Assembly: GCA_002900995.3 (NCBI GenBank)
Contig: CM035309.1
Location: 3,292,389 to 3,356,388 of the forward strand
From: Ganoderma boninense
Lineage: Eukaryota; Basidiomycota; Agaricomycetes; Polyporales; Polyporaceae
DNA: 64,000 nucleotides
Direction of reading: 5' to 3'
Made by a program: the position numbers and the translations under genes. This document shows, piece by piece, positions 1 to 11,689 of this stretch. The notes beneath the pieces were generated by a model. That model was not told the origin of the DNA. It did no database searches and worked only from the letters and a program-made list of their open reading frames with translations. Every line of letters begins with the position of its first letter. The first letter of the stretch is position 1.

Positions 1-1317
1 AGAGGCAGATCGGATTTGCTATGCCTCACCGAGCAACGCAGTAGGAACCAGCAGGTTTGTTCCGGTAGCTTACATTACAAGCACAAGGAGACCACCAAAG
101 GGCAGTAGTCCAGCTCCCAAACGGTCACCGAAACGCGCGACTGGTACACGCCGTCTGTGACCGGATGACCGTGCGCTCTCGTTGTCCGAGCCCCACGGCC
201 TCTCTGAGTCTGAGTGATCGTTCTCCGGCCGGGAGGATGCTGTAGAACCTGCGAAGCAATGAACAGACCGCCACTTCCGGCCAAGCGCGACTCGCCATCC
301 ATGATCAATCAGGAAGCGACGAACGACTTTGGCGCCAATGCACGAAAGTGAATAGTTATGGCTTCTCGTAGCACGACGTGCCATGTATAGTTCACTAAAC
401 ACTTGATGGGGGATGGGGGTATGTCGCGCGCTCCGCGAGCTCGAGGCGCGGCGACGCTTCCTGGGCCGCCTCGGTGGATGTGGAAGCGCGGCGACCACTC
501 GTAGTTCCGAGCTCGCCTGCAAACCCATCAATACACGAACGTTGTGCGGACGTACTCACTTTAAGGCCGTGTTCACATCAGAACAAAATCGGCAAGAAGC
601 ATGAAATCGGATCCAAGAGCGCGGCACAATCCAGTATTCTTCATCCTTCGAGCCGCACGTTCGGAGCTGGGGTCCGGGTTCAGTGTCATCGACGAACGCC
701 GCAGTGAGCCACCGGCAGAGACAGACGACATCCATAAGCCAAGCCTCGGCATACATCCGCTCTGCACATTGAACGTGTCTCCAAAGGCTCTCAAATATGC
801 CCGAGAGGGACACCAGATGGGGCCAGCAGCTGGATTTTGAAGAGAATCCTCCAGCTCGAGGCGAGGTTCGCAATCAATCAAGGACAGATAGACACGGATC
901 CGGGGTGATATAGCCGCCACAGAAGAGTTGGAGTCGGTACTTGGTTTGTTCGCAGCTCTGATTGAGACTAGGCCATAGTTGTCTGAGTGGATGGAGGAGG
1001 AGAGAGGCTGAGATGATGGGAGACTCGGAGAGAGCGTTCGACCCACCCAAGCTCAACCACGTGGCAGCCCGACAAAGCCGGAGCGGAATAAGCGCCTGCC
1101 TTGAATCTCATCCCAGTCGAAGTCTCCGACCCCGGCATCCCCTCCTCCAGTCGAGACACGCGGGTTATCTTGTTATTGAAACCCGTACATGGGTTTAACC
1201 ACACGGAACAAAATGTGCGTCGGTACATAGACAACCGAAAGCTCGGTCTGTATCCCATGCCATCACTTGAATGTCTGCCATTTCCCCCGCCTATCTCACT
1301 CCGAGGCGTGGCTCGGT
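1..1317. other. left-edge spacer, no gene recognised
   Basis: I see no recognisable protein, splice pattern, RNA gene or repeat here. Short open frames exist on both strands (the longest, about 150 codons, on the minus strand at 70-531) but their translations are arginine/serine-rich and match no family I know. The right end is probably the 3' flank of the first secreted-protein gene. Confidence 0.5.
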
Positions 1318-2251
1318 TCATTTGCAGAAAGTGATGGCCAAGTTCACCTGCGGGACAGACGATACATCAGCGTATGCTCCTCATACTCATATGTAGATTT
1401 CGCCCTCGGAGATAACAAGGCAAGCCACCAGCTACTCACATTATCCGCCTGGCACGCCACCTGCACGTTCGTGTCGTACGCTACGTGGAATGCCGTTGTG
1501 CAGTTCTCGTTGTCGCAGTCCGTGCCCGTGCCGTCGCAGCCACCATAGTATCTGCGCACGTCCCAATCAGAGTCGCTCCGTGTTAGCAATGGGGGAAGGC
1601 TGAAGCGGACGGCGGGACTGACCCGAAGCCCGACGTGACGCTGAATGCGTGCGGGGGGATGAGGCTGATGTCGGTCGAGGAGCCGGTGCCGGGGGACGTC
1701 GGGTTCACGAGCGTCGTCTCGACGAGCGTGCAGCCCTCGCCGTTGAAGCCGCAGGACCCTGTTTTGAGTGCCAATTGGGGTGGGGGGGGAAGGGTTGGAA
1801 GGATGGTCAGGCGGCGGAATCGCGTCGCTGAGACGTTGATGTTTCCGTGAGGGACATACCGGTCTGCAAATAACTATTGACGTTGTCAGAGACTCGTCGT
1901 TTCGGCAGAGCGCAGGTTTAGGCACAAGAAGCAGAAGGAGTATGGACGTACGCGATGGCAGCGATGAGTGGTCCGTCGGAAGTGAAGGGGTCCCCAGTGG
2001 AGAGGATGCTCGGGCCTTGAACTAAGACAGGCTGTCATTCAGTGCGTAAGACAGCGAGTTAAACACCCAGCCTCGGCGCTCACAGTCCCATAGCCGCAGC
2101 TACACAAAAAATAAGTCAGCCAGTGTATTATAAACGAAGAACGTAATATAAATACTGACCGGTTGTCGAAATGCACGGTGTGCGTCTCTCCGACCACGGA
2201 GCCAGCGAGCGCGGCGAGGACCACGACCGAGGTGGAGAGAGCCAACTTCAT
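1318..2251 (-). CDS. secreted 'glycopeptide' family protein, copy 1
   Basis: This is the first of three tandem paralogues of the small secreted protein that basidiomycete annotations call 'glycopeptide'. The start at 2251 gives a signal peptide (MKLALSTSVVVLAALAGSVV) followed by HTVHFDNR, which is split by an intron and continues with CGYGT. Later exons read GSCGFNGEGCTLVETTLVNP, then TDISLIPPHAFSVTSGFG, then a Cys-rich stretch YYGGCDGTGTDCDNENC, and the last short exon VNLAITFCK before the stop at 1318-1320. Every boundary has a usable GT...AG, and there are five or more introns. The mature protein is about 130-135 residues. No enzymatic motif is visible; an extracellular or cell-wall role is inferred only from the signal peptide. 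In exon 3 this copy is less like the family pattern than copies 2 and 3 and may be the most diverged. Confidence 0.85.
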
Positions 2252-2315
2252 GGTAGAAACAAGGAGGAGGAAGACCGGAGGTGGGACACGGAGTACGACA
2301 GGACTGAAAGATGGT

Positions 2316-2324
2316 CTATTTAAC
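2316..2324 (-). promoter_or_regulatory. TATA-like box of glycopeptide copy 1
   Basis: On the minus strand this reads GTTAAATAG, about 65-75 nt upstream of the ATG at 2251. Equivalent AT-rich boxes sit in the same place upstream of copies 2 and 3, which supports a core-promoter role. Confidence 0.4.
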
Positions 2325-3227
2325 CGCCTCAGCCTCCCCCTCCTCAGGCCGCCTGCTTCTCAAGCGGAAACGTTCGCGGCTCAGCCATACCAGCAGCCGA
2401 GCATCTTTGCTACACCGTGTGATAGCAGGTAAACCACTCAGGCTTACTCCAAGGCCGGATGCGACACAAGCTGAGTGGCGCATAACTGGAGCCTAGATTG
2501 AGCATGCAACATTAAGACTCGCGAATCCCGTGGCCGTCACTCGGAACCTTGCGCACCGGAAGCCTGCTTCGAGCCTCTCCACTCTCGCCCTGGAGGCGTT
2601 CCTGCCATCTTCCGTCCGCCTGAGAATGTTAGTCCTCGAATAACGGCACCTTGAATGCTGAATACATTCATCGCTGGCGCCACGGGAATGCGAAGACCAG
2701 GTCGTCGTGCACAGGGCATCTATCCACGCATATACCCGGCCATTTGTGAGCTTCATCACGCACCCGACGAGCTCCTCGAGGCTGAGGCCGAATCTCACCT
2801 ATTGGACAACGAGCGTGCGGCACGTCCCCTCACGATCAGTTGTCTCGTCACCCATTTCCTAGAGTAAGCCATCACCTCCAGGGCCGTATCCTCATGGATG
2901 AGCAGTTCGAATGTTCCGGAGAGGGGAATGACGCTTCTGGGGGAGCAAGACAAGATCTCGGGCTCAAAAAGATACCCCGAAAGGAATTCTCGCGTCCATT
3001 GACGTGACGTAAGAGGGTTTATCTTGCTTCTGCAGAAGCGGAGGAGGCAAAGCACGCGCCTTCACGTCCGCCTTCACGTCCGCGATCTTCCAAACTCGAG
3101 CTGCTCTATATTCATATTCATATTCATATTCCTACAAGACGCGTCGTTGTCGATACGTGATCGACATCCTTGGTTCTCGTGTATCTTGAACCAACCAGTA
3201 TCTTTTCCTCTTGCATCGAAGCTTCCT
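2325..3227. other. spacer between glycopeptide copies 1 and 2
   Basis: About 0.9 kb without a confident gene. Minus-strand frames at 2493-2798 and 2795-3055 have some protein-like composition but overlap awkwardly and match no family clearly. A short TATTCA repeat run lies at 3110-3132. Confidence 0.4.
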
Positions 3228-4151
3228 TCAGCCGCAGAACGTGATGACCAGATTGACCTTTGTGTGGTATAGCGAAAGCGAAAACGTCAGCATACATAGA
3301 TCGACTCCAGAGCGGCCCAGTGACTCACGTTGTCCACCTGGCACGCGACCTGGACCTGCGTGTCGTCCGGCTTGTGGAACGCGGTAGTGCACTGCTGGCT
3401 GTCGCACTGCGCCCCCGCACCGTCGCAGCCGTTCTCGTAGCTGCATAGTTCCGGTCAGCAACTTATGTTACGTAAAGGAGAAAGCAGCGAAGAAAAAGGA
3501 AGAGGAGCTCATACAGAGAGAAAATGGAGGGACTGACTGGAATCCGGTCTTGACGTTGAACGCGAGCGGGGGGATGAGGCTGATGTCGGTGGACGAGCCG
3601 GAGCCCGAGCCGGGCGCAGTGGGGTTCACGAGCGTTGTCTCGACGATCGTGCAGCCGTCGCCGTTGAGGCCGCACTTCCCTGATGCACGTAAAGGACGGG
3701 GACCGGGATGGGGATGGGAGCGCGGATCAGCCTGCTGCCTCGGGTACGACGGTCGGGGGCAGCGAGCGCATACCTGTCTGGAGGTAACTAGTATCGAACG
3801 TCGTGTTAGTGACGAACGAGCGAAGAGGACGGCGGAGAGGAGGGGCTTACGCGATGGCAGCCTTGAAGGGCCCGTTGGAGGTGAAGTCGGCTCCCTTGGA
3901 GAGGACCTTCCCGCTCTGGACGAGCATGGGCTGGGTTGGACGTGAGCGTGGTGTCCGTATATGGCTGCTGCTTCATGACTTACGGTTCCGCGACCACAGC
4001 TGCAGCACGAACGACGCGTCAGCTCGGACTCGGTAGGAAGGAGAGACGGAGCTGCTCACCGATTGTCGAAGTGCACGGTATGCGACTCGCCGACCACGGT
4101 GCCGACGAGGGCAGCGAGGGCGACAGCAGCAGTGGCGAGAGAGAGCTGCAT
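3228..4151 (-). CDS. secreted 'glycopeptide' family protein, copy 2
   Basis: The start at 4151 encodes the signal peptide MQLSLATAAVALAALVGTVV, then ESHTVHFDNR and, after an intron, the conserved CGYGT-type block. The exon at 3560-3675 encodes KCGLNGDGCTIVETTLVNP and the TDISLIPPLAFNVKTGF-type segment. The exon at about 3325-3440 carries the NGCDGAGAQCDSQQC-type cysteine cluster. The gene ends VNLVITFCG with a stop at 3228-3230. Exon count and splice phases match copies 1 and 3, so the three arose by tandem duplication of an intron-containing gene. The size is about 155 residues, usual for the family. It is closest to copy 3 in its signal peptide and promoter. Secretion is predicted; the function is unknown. 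Confidence 0.85.
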
Positions 4152-4207
4152 GTTGAGTGCAAGTGAAGAGGGAGAACAAATTGGCAGAGGGTGTTAGCAG
4201 AGGCGTG

Positions 4208-4256
4208 TCGAGCTGGCTCGATACCCTTGTCCATGGTAGAATGCAGCCCATTTAAC
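4208..4256 (-). promoter_or_regulatory. core promoter of glycopeptide copy 2 with near-palindrome
   Basis: The segment holds a TATA-like sequence (GTTAAATGGGCTGC on the minus strand, 4243-4256) and, between it and the ATG, the near-palindrome TCGAGCTGGCTCGA at 4208-4221. The corresponding site of copy 3 is a perfect palindrome, so the motif is conserved between the two promoters. Whether a protein binds it cannot be judged from sequence. Confidence 0.4.
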
Positions 4257-5715
4257 TTGCGTCAGGCTCCGCTCGTACCGCAATGCTCTTGTTTCAGCAA
4301 GACGGTCGTGCACCACAGGCCGCTCCGCACTCCAGTGTAGGCGCAATGATCATCCTTGGGCACCATGGTCGAGTGTATGGGCTGGCGTTCGCACAGCGCA
4401 TCCGATGCTCTTCACATAGGCTGTGGTGGTGTAAGTTAGGACCGTCATCTCCGTCGTGCGGCACTCTGCACATTCTAGCACCTCCGAGTCCACCCCGATG
4501 GAGTGCATTTGTGGACAACGCCGCGATGGGTGATAGACCGCAGTGCGACATTCGGAGCGGTACCCAGGACTGGCCGCTCATGTCCTCCTTGGGAGGTGAG
4601 GGTGGCTGGCGGCGACCAGGCCTGAAGACCAGCACCAGGAGCATCGTCAGCACGCACCATCCTTGGAATGCTCAGCATACCAAGCTCACCTGCCGACATC
4701 AGGCGCACGTGCGACGGCGCCATCTACAGCCATAGGTTCTTAGCAGTCCGAGCGGTCCATCGAAGTTGATAGACGACTCCATGCGCCAAAAGGAGGATGC
4801 TTCTGCCTGGAGCAAAGGGCTATAGTTGAGCCGTGCATGGGCAGGTCCCTTCTCGCCTCCAAGAAACGTCCTGGGGCACAAGCTGCGTGCATGCACCAGA
4901 CAGGGAGACAATAGGGATCACAGCTCCCTCGCGCTACCAGCGAGTCTCGAGAGCGCTCCCAGAACCATCGGTCAAGCACCGCGCTGGAAACATTCAACGG
5001 AGCCGGACAGTGCCCTGATATATTGGCCAGTAGAGCCACGAAGCTCCTCTGAACAGCGCGCAGAATCCATATAGTTGGAGTCGGAGTCCGGGGTTAAGTG
5101 GTGTTCACGGGCGCCGCCAGGGCCCAGAAGCAACCGGAGAACATGCCAGTAAACGACGCCCCAAACCCCCGCATAGACCCAGCCTAGTTGGCTTAGTAAG
5201 CTCTCAGGACCACGTAGCGTAGAGGAGGCTCAAATAAAACAGACGGGGAGCCAGCAAAGTTTACGAGAGCGGACAGGAAAGAGTCCTGTGGCTGCAGGTG
5301 TTGACGGCGTTGGTCGTGTCCGATATGACGTGGCATGCCGATTTTCTCCGAGAGCGCCTAAGCTAGTGAGGAGCGCCTATTTACCTGGCAGAAACTTCAA
5401 ACTTCATGAAGCTACGAGCTCTACCACCGAATCGCCTGCTAGGCGTCGTCGGCGAATTGCCCCAGACCTGTGCCTTTTGCCGCTGCACCGTGCGGCACCT
5501 AGTGCAGCGAATTAGCGACGCGTGGGACAGCCGAGTCCCTCTTCTTGATTCGGCGTAGATGTCATCTGAGCTCAGTCATGGGCGAACAGCACTTCAAGTT
5601 GCGTTCGCAGCGTTTCCCATTTCTGCTATTCCAAGCTATCGGCACCTAATTGTACATATCTTCAAACACGTCCCTACGTATCCCGAATTCTAACTTGTTC
5701 CCCCCAAGGTTCCGT
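4257..5715. other. spacer between glycopeptide copies 2 and 3
   Basis: About 1.45 kb. Open frames of 60-150 codons occur on both strands but none matches a known family or pairs with convincing introns. No repeat or RNA gene was recognised. Confidence 0.5.
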
Positions 5716-6565
5716 TCAGTCGCAGAACGTGATGGCCAGATTGACCTAGTACGGCCAGAGAAGGCGTCAGCATCCATGATCTCCAACACAACACGCACCG
5801 GAAACACTCACATTGTTCGACTGGCACGCCACCTGCACGCCCGTGTCGCCCGAGCTGTGGAACGCCGTCGGGCAGCCCGAGTACGTGCAGTCCGCCCCCG
5901 CGCCGTCGCACCCGCCGTAGTACCTGCACACGTCGCCCCGATCAACATTGAGTAAAAAAGCACAATGGAGAAGAGAGCGAGAGGGACTGACCCGAAGCCG
6001 GAGGTGACGCTGAAGGAGTGGGGTGGGATGAGGCTGATGTCCGTCGAGGAGCCCGAGCCGGGCGAGGTCGGGTTCACGAGCGTCGTCTCGATGAGCGTGC
6101 AGCCTTCGCCGTTGAAGCCGCAGCTCCCTGCTCGCCGCGGTCAGTGTTTGCGTTGGCGTCTGTGTCAGGGGAGAGGGAGGAACGCACCTGTCTGCAAATA
6201 ACTGGCGAGGGCGTCAGTGGACGACGATCAAGGGATGTAAGGCAGTGAGAGGGAGGAGACGTACGCGATGGCGGCGGTGAGGGGGCCGTTGGAGGTGTAG
6301 TCGCCCCCTGTGGAGAGGACGGTCCCGCCGCGGATGAGCGTGGGCTGAGCTGGATGTCAGCGTGGAGGCGGTCCAATGGTGCCCTGTCGCTACTCACCGT
6401 TCCGTAACCACAGCTGCAAAGAAGAGTGGTCAAAATTGGCTATGATCAAGGAGTCGGCAACGATGCTGCTCACCGGTTATCGAAGTGCACGGTGTGCGAC
6501 TCGCTGACGACGGTGCCAACAAAGGCAGCGAGAGCAACAGCTACGGTGGCGAGCGAGAACTGCAT
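5716..6565 (-). CDS. secreted 'glycopeptide' family protein, copy 3
   Basis: The start at 6565 gives the signal peptide MQFSLATVAVALAAFVGTVV, then ESHTVHFDNR|CGYGT|PTLIRGGTVLSTGGDYTSNG across two introns whose phases fit exactly. Downstream exons encode YLQTG, SCGFNGEGCTLIETTLVNP, TDISLIPPHSFSVTSGFG and the cysteine-rich YYGGCDGAGADCTYSGC segment. The last exon is VNLAITFCD, ending at 5716-5718. This copy fits the family pattern best and is the easiest reference for splicing the other two. There is no catalytic motif. The even cysteine spacing suggests disulfide bonds in an extracellular protein (inference). Confidence 0.87.
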
Positions 6566-6608
6566 GGCCGATGCAAGCAAGTGAAGAAAACCCTGCAGAG
6601 AGGAGTTG

Positions 6609-6657
6609 TCGAGCTAGCTCGATGCCCCTTCCAACACTCCAGTGCAGCCTATTTATC
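6609..6657 (-). promoter_or_regulatory. core promoter of glycopeptide copy 3 with perfect palindrome
   Basis: A TATA-like GATAAATAG (6649-6657, read on the minus strand) lies about 85-90 nt upstream of the ATG. The perfect 14-bp palindrome TCGAGCTAGCTCGA lies at 6609-6622, between the box and the ATG. Copy 2 has the same arrangement with one mismatch. Confidence 0.45.
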
Positions 6658-9020
6658 CTCTCCCCATCTAGCATCTGCTAGGACAGAAATAGGCCGTGTC
6701 GGGAGAGGCGGCCGTGAACCATTCGGCATGGCGGCCATGCACGAAGATCATTCTCGCGTCCTTGAGTACCAGCAGCTACACGGCGCGAGCACAAGGGCAG
6801 CTGTCTACAAATCGCATAGGCCATCAGCACGATTGGACACCGAATATCATATCACGACTCTTACGTATGGCGTGCGCGTTTCGAGCACCTCCGAGCCCCG
6901 TCCCGGCGTCGGTTCTTCCCAGGTGGTGGCCCCCTGCCCGTGCGTTTTCTATAATCTGCGCCGTGGGCAATATAGACGGCATCTTGGGGAGACTCCTCAA
7001 GACACGCCTGGCTTGCACTCGCAGTCGCTCTCGTCGCCGGGCCGCATGACGGCGGAGGAGCCCGGGCGCGTGCCCGTGGAACGCGAGGACGAAGATCAAG
7101 GTCCCAACTACACGCAGAACACCGCTAGAGGAACCTAGACAGAGAGAGATCCTGTCAATCCGACCTTGACTGCAGTCTCGTCGACCTGGCGCTCGGCGAA
7201 CGTGGGGCATACCTCTTTCGTCCATGTGCTCTCAAACCATGCGACGTCAGAGGCGGTGTGAATGATCGCTCGGGCCGCAGAGAGAAGTGGCCGGCTTGCC
7301 GTGATTGGGACAGCAAATATAGCAGCTCAACAACTCGACGCATCCTGCACAGTGGGTGAGCAAATTAAGTAAACAGGGAGCAGCTCCGAGATCCGAAGAC
7401 GACTCACCTTTCAGCGCGTGCATCCGGGACATACGTTCCTAGTTCGTAAGGCCATCTTAGTAGTCAAAATAAGGCGTAAATATCCTCAACAGGCCAGCTG
7501 GAGCCTTCTAGGTTTGTCGTCGTGGAGATTCCAGACCAACTTGAACTTCTCGCCGTGACGTCGGACTCGGACCGACCAAGATCATTTGATACTGTAGCGG
7601 AGCCAGTGAGAAAGCTAGGATGTCATGTCGTCACTCCACGGTAAAATGTCGATTAACTTCTGCGGGGATTCAGCGAGCTCACTGGAGTGCTAAAATGTGG
7701 CAGACGTTGCCCAAGGGATGGTCGTTGAGTCATGCGACGAGCAGCGTGTTTATTGCAGACGTTGAAGGCGGTGCAAAGCGCCGAGCCACATGGTCAGCCG
7801 GTAGAAGCCGGGTTCATCCGAAGCGCTATCCTCTGAGCGCCGGATGAGCCTGTTGTTTTCGTCTGCACAGCGCACATCGTCCTCCAGCTGGGTTTGAGCT
7901 GAGCTTGAGTTGATGGCATGAGTTGAGACTGGGTATCAGTATGCATCTGATTTTTCACCTACAAAACACTTTCATTTCTGAAGCGAGTGTTCATGTCGCA
8001 TGGCCACCCGCCGCAGCACTAGTAAGGCCGTCTGCCTTCAAAGTAACCTTCAAGATATTCTACCCCACATGCATGAGCCGACCAATAGGAGTCTAACACG
8101 CCGCCATGTGAGCGCCTTCATTTCTCCAACCTTACAAACAATTGCTGTGGTGCTCATCGTGAAAGCCCAAGATCGGAACATCTGCGGCTGAATCACTCGC
8201 GGCGCCGCTGCGACGCTGCTCTGATACACTCCTGCATCCGACGTCGGCCACAAAATCCCACATGTGAGTGCTTCAATTGCCCCATTCTATGCGAGCAGCG
8301 ACTCAAGCAGAGATGTATTTTTCCAGATGTACATAAGCCGAGGCAATGGCGCGATCTTTCAAATAGACCTCACGATGATGCCACCAGCTCATCTTTCGCA
8401 AGCCGCCTCACTCGAGCCACATCAGTGGTGGGGCACGGAACTTTGAACGACGTGTCCAACTCAACCGCCACGATGCACGGAGGACGTACCAACTGGTCCG
8501 CATTTGATTGGAAATGCCGCTACAGCGGATCGATATCAACCGCTCTCGGGTTGATGGTCTTTGTTGTTTACGCTTGCATTACAGAACAACAGCAATGCGT
8601 CCCTCATGAACAAAGGCCTCCTGCATCTATCGAGCAGAGCCCTCTTCCTCCTAGCTGTCGCGTGGCGGAACATGTTCTTGAAGTGCGTTTCAACCTGTAC
8701 GGGAGAATCCCGGCCCCTCTTCCTCTCTCCTGATGCAAACCTATACGGGAAGGCGCGGGTACCTGACACCGCACCCTACTAGTAGTAAATGTGCTTGAAA
8801 GGACCTCATCATCTCTATAGTCCGCGCGGCTAACTCACCTGCTCTTCTGCAACAGGTTCTTCATCCCGAACCTGTGCCACAGATGTTGGTCGCCCACCAT
8901 CTGAACACGATGTCCGACGCCACAGTTTATGACTCGATATGCATATATTCAGCCTATAGCTCCGTAACGGTTGAGCATTCCTTCATCTACGCGGGGGCTT
9001 CAATCCACCGACCAGTCGTC
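6658..9020. other. 2.4-kb spacer, no gene recognised
   Basis: The first half (6.8-7.2 kb) has GC-rich open frames on both strands without a recognisable family. The 8.0-8.3 kb part contains two loosely similar stretches around the words CATGTGAG(T/C)GC and TTCAATT/TTCATTT, which may be decayed duplicated sequence. No tRNA, transposase or conserved protein was found. It separates the minus-strand secreted-protein array from the plus-strand DUF6534 gene. Confidence 0.4.
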
Positions 9021-11400
9021 ATGTCGTCTTCCCCCTCAAGCAGAGCCTTTTCTTCACCAGTAACGACTGCATTATTCGACAAGACTTTTGGTGCACTACT
9101 TTTGAGCACATTCATTGCACTTCCGTGGGTCTCATTTTTTATATGTCAATGCAGTTCGATACTCACGAACCGAGGTGTTCCAGGCTGTACGGTCTCACTC
9201 TAGCGCAGACCGTCCGCTACGCACGCTTGTACCCAACTGACCGGCGGCCCTTGTTGAAGACTATGGTACGCATTTATCGCCTCGAGTTACACAGCTTGTG
9301 CCTGTCTTCAACTTGACTATTTGCTATCAGGTTCTCGCGATCTTGTATGCATAATCTTTAATGTTGCCCATGCACCCGAGATTCACCCGGTTTGCCGTCA
9401 TAGCATCTCCGACACACTCCATTCAGCATGCAATATCCACATCTGGTATATCTTTCGTACTTCATGCAGACTATCAGACGGGATATTGACTACGAGACAG
9501 CTACCACTACTTTGTGACGGAATATTTTTCCCCTTCAGCACTGTTTGAAAGTATATGGTACGTCCACATCCCCCGTTTCAGACCTTTTCGTTCAAGCTGT
9601 GCACCTAATCTTACGGCCTTTCAGGACCATGAATGTAAGTCGCGCCAACTACGCTGACCGGTCAGTTCTCATGGTTGGTCCATCCCAAGCTTTTTCCCAT
9701 TTCGATGGTACGTATACCAGTAGCACCACATACCCTCTCCGTGTGAAGCGACAATTTCTCACGTGTACGACCAAATCATCTCAGGGAGCGACTGTTCTCC
9801 TCTCCCAAGGGTAGTCTTCTGTCAGGAGCCTTGATGAGGATTTTGACAGTCTTACTCTTCTCTCTGTTGTAGATTTTACACACGGAGAATATATCTTGGT
9901 GAGTGCATGTGGAGAGTCATTCTCACCTTAAAGATAGCCAAGACGTCACGTTTGATCTTGCTCTAGTTGCTTGGGCCGACCGGAGGTACCGACTGCTCGT
10001 GTTTTTCGTCGTACGTGCCGATCACTGGCGCTCCTTTGATTCGGCACTCATAGATCTGCGAGCAGGTCCTCTTGATAGCTATAGAGCTTGGCTTCATCAC
10101 CGGTGGGCCCATGTTTTGAAGGCTCCTGCCGCTGCATTCACCTCTAATCTCCGCATACCGCTAGCCAACACCATTGTCAGGTACGACTCCGACCGCGTCC
10201 ACTGTCTCCCGCAAGATGTAATGCTCACAGACAAACTGGATTAATTTTGGCAGCTTTAAGATCCTCTATTTCGAAGACCTACGTCACTACATTGTGCGTT
10301 CCCCACCCCCGTCCACATCTCTGACAAGCGGAGAGACTCATGCAGACCCCGGACTCGTAACTTGAAGTGGATCGAGACGGCGGTCTTTGCGGTCGCGATA
10401 GTCGTGGACCTCGTCCTCACTGGCGCGTTCGTCACCATCATGCGCCAGAAGCGGACCGGATTCTTGAGGCATGTACCCGCTCCCTTCTGTCCCTAGCTCC
10501 ACTGCGGATCTACTCGCACATAGAAACTGATGCACGACCCGGCGCACACTGCAGGACGGATACAGCGTTGGACCTGCTCGCCCGCCATGCTATGTTCGCG
10601 AGTAAGGCCCCTTCCCCCGTGGTGTGCATTACTTGGCCCACGCTGACAGTAACCTCTTCGAACTGTACAGCCGGGCTCGTCAGGTATGTTACTTACACCC
10701 TACCCTACCCGTCTCGAGCGTCACAGTGTCTCACGGCGATCCTTGGAAACGCGGCCAAGTGCATTCGCGGTTCCCGCGTTCGTCTGCGTACGTGATCTTC
10801 ATGGCCTCAGTCGCGAGTCGATGATCGTTGACGGCGTGGATATCCGGCCCACAGTCCCTCGCGCTCTCCAATAGCTTCGTGTATATCGCGGTCGCCAGCG
10901 CCGCTTCCAAAGGTGGGTGCGTCGTCCCTGCGCCGTCTGCCCGGGCCAGTGCCCTTCCCACTCCGGATGCTTACTGTTGCTCTTCCGCCCATGCGTATAC
11001 GTACTTAGTGTATGCCAACTCTGTCCTTGCCGTGTACGTGTCCCGTTTGCCTTGGGACTGCCTGTGTTATTATGCTGATCTCCGAGTCGCCTCCGCTCCT
11101 CGGACTTCACATCCCGTGCAGATTGAATTGTAGGAACTCTCTCCCGCGGCCGGGAAACAGCACAATTGGCACACCCGTCCGGAGGAGCGTCAAGTTCAGC
11201 ACTAGTGCACTCCGGGATAGGCGCAGGCAGGCCGCACTGGCCGATGGCGACGAAGACATGGAAGAAGCACGAGCGGTAAGTTGAAGTGCATTGCCTTTAT
11301 AAACGCATTTCTGAGTGGCAGTGGCACTGACATTTTGCAGGGGGCTCCAGCAGTGGACATCGTAATTGACATCAGCACGGAGAGGGCGTTGAGGATTTGA
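9021..11400 (+). CDS. DUF6534 multi-pass membrane protein, copy 1
   Basis: This belongs to the basidiomycete-expanded DUF6534 family of seven-helix-like membrane proteins of unknown function. The N-terminus from 9021 contains the hallmark FGALLLSTFIALP. After an intron comes LYGLTLAQTVRYARLYPTDR, then SDTLHSACNIHIC|YHYFVTEYFSP. Further exons give FYTRRIY, YRLLVFFVV, the helix WIETAVFAVAIVVDLVLTGA followed by FVTIMRQKRTGF, then RTDTALDLLARHAMFAS, SFVYIAVASAASK and YANSVLAV|LNCRNSL. The hydrophilic C-terminus ends ...DISTERALRI at 11398-11400. There are ten or more introns. A ligand or signalling role has not been established for the family. Some middle exons (9.6-9.85 kb) are uncertain. Confidence 0.78.
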
Positions 11401-11689
11401 CGCTATCGTACGCGAGGAGGAGAATAGCTTGACTAGTCCTACTTCCTACTGCGGCCTCCGACTCTCCTGGAATTGCTGATCGCGGTCGTGTCCACTGAAG
11501 TTGCTCATCTCCGATATTGTAGATGGAATAAAGGACATGGTGTATTACATGAACGTGCCCTACCAACGTTAACCTCAAATCTCCCATCATCGCTCTTTCG
11601 CGAACACCCCTCCGGATCCGAGTCTGAATCTGTATGTATGCTGCGCCAGAAGCAGTGGACGGACCAATTCATACGCGTACATGCCCATG

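Noticed and set aside
2493..3055. Minus-strand frames with an AWIDALC motif, reminiscent of a HET-domain (heterokaryon incompatibility) protein.
   Set aside because: Only one short motif fits; the surrounding sequence does not match, frames overlap with stops between them and no intron joins them.
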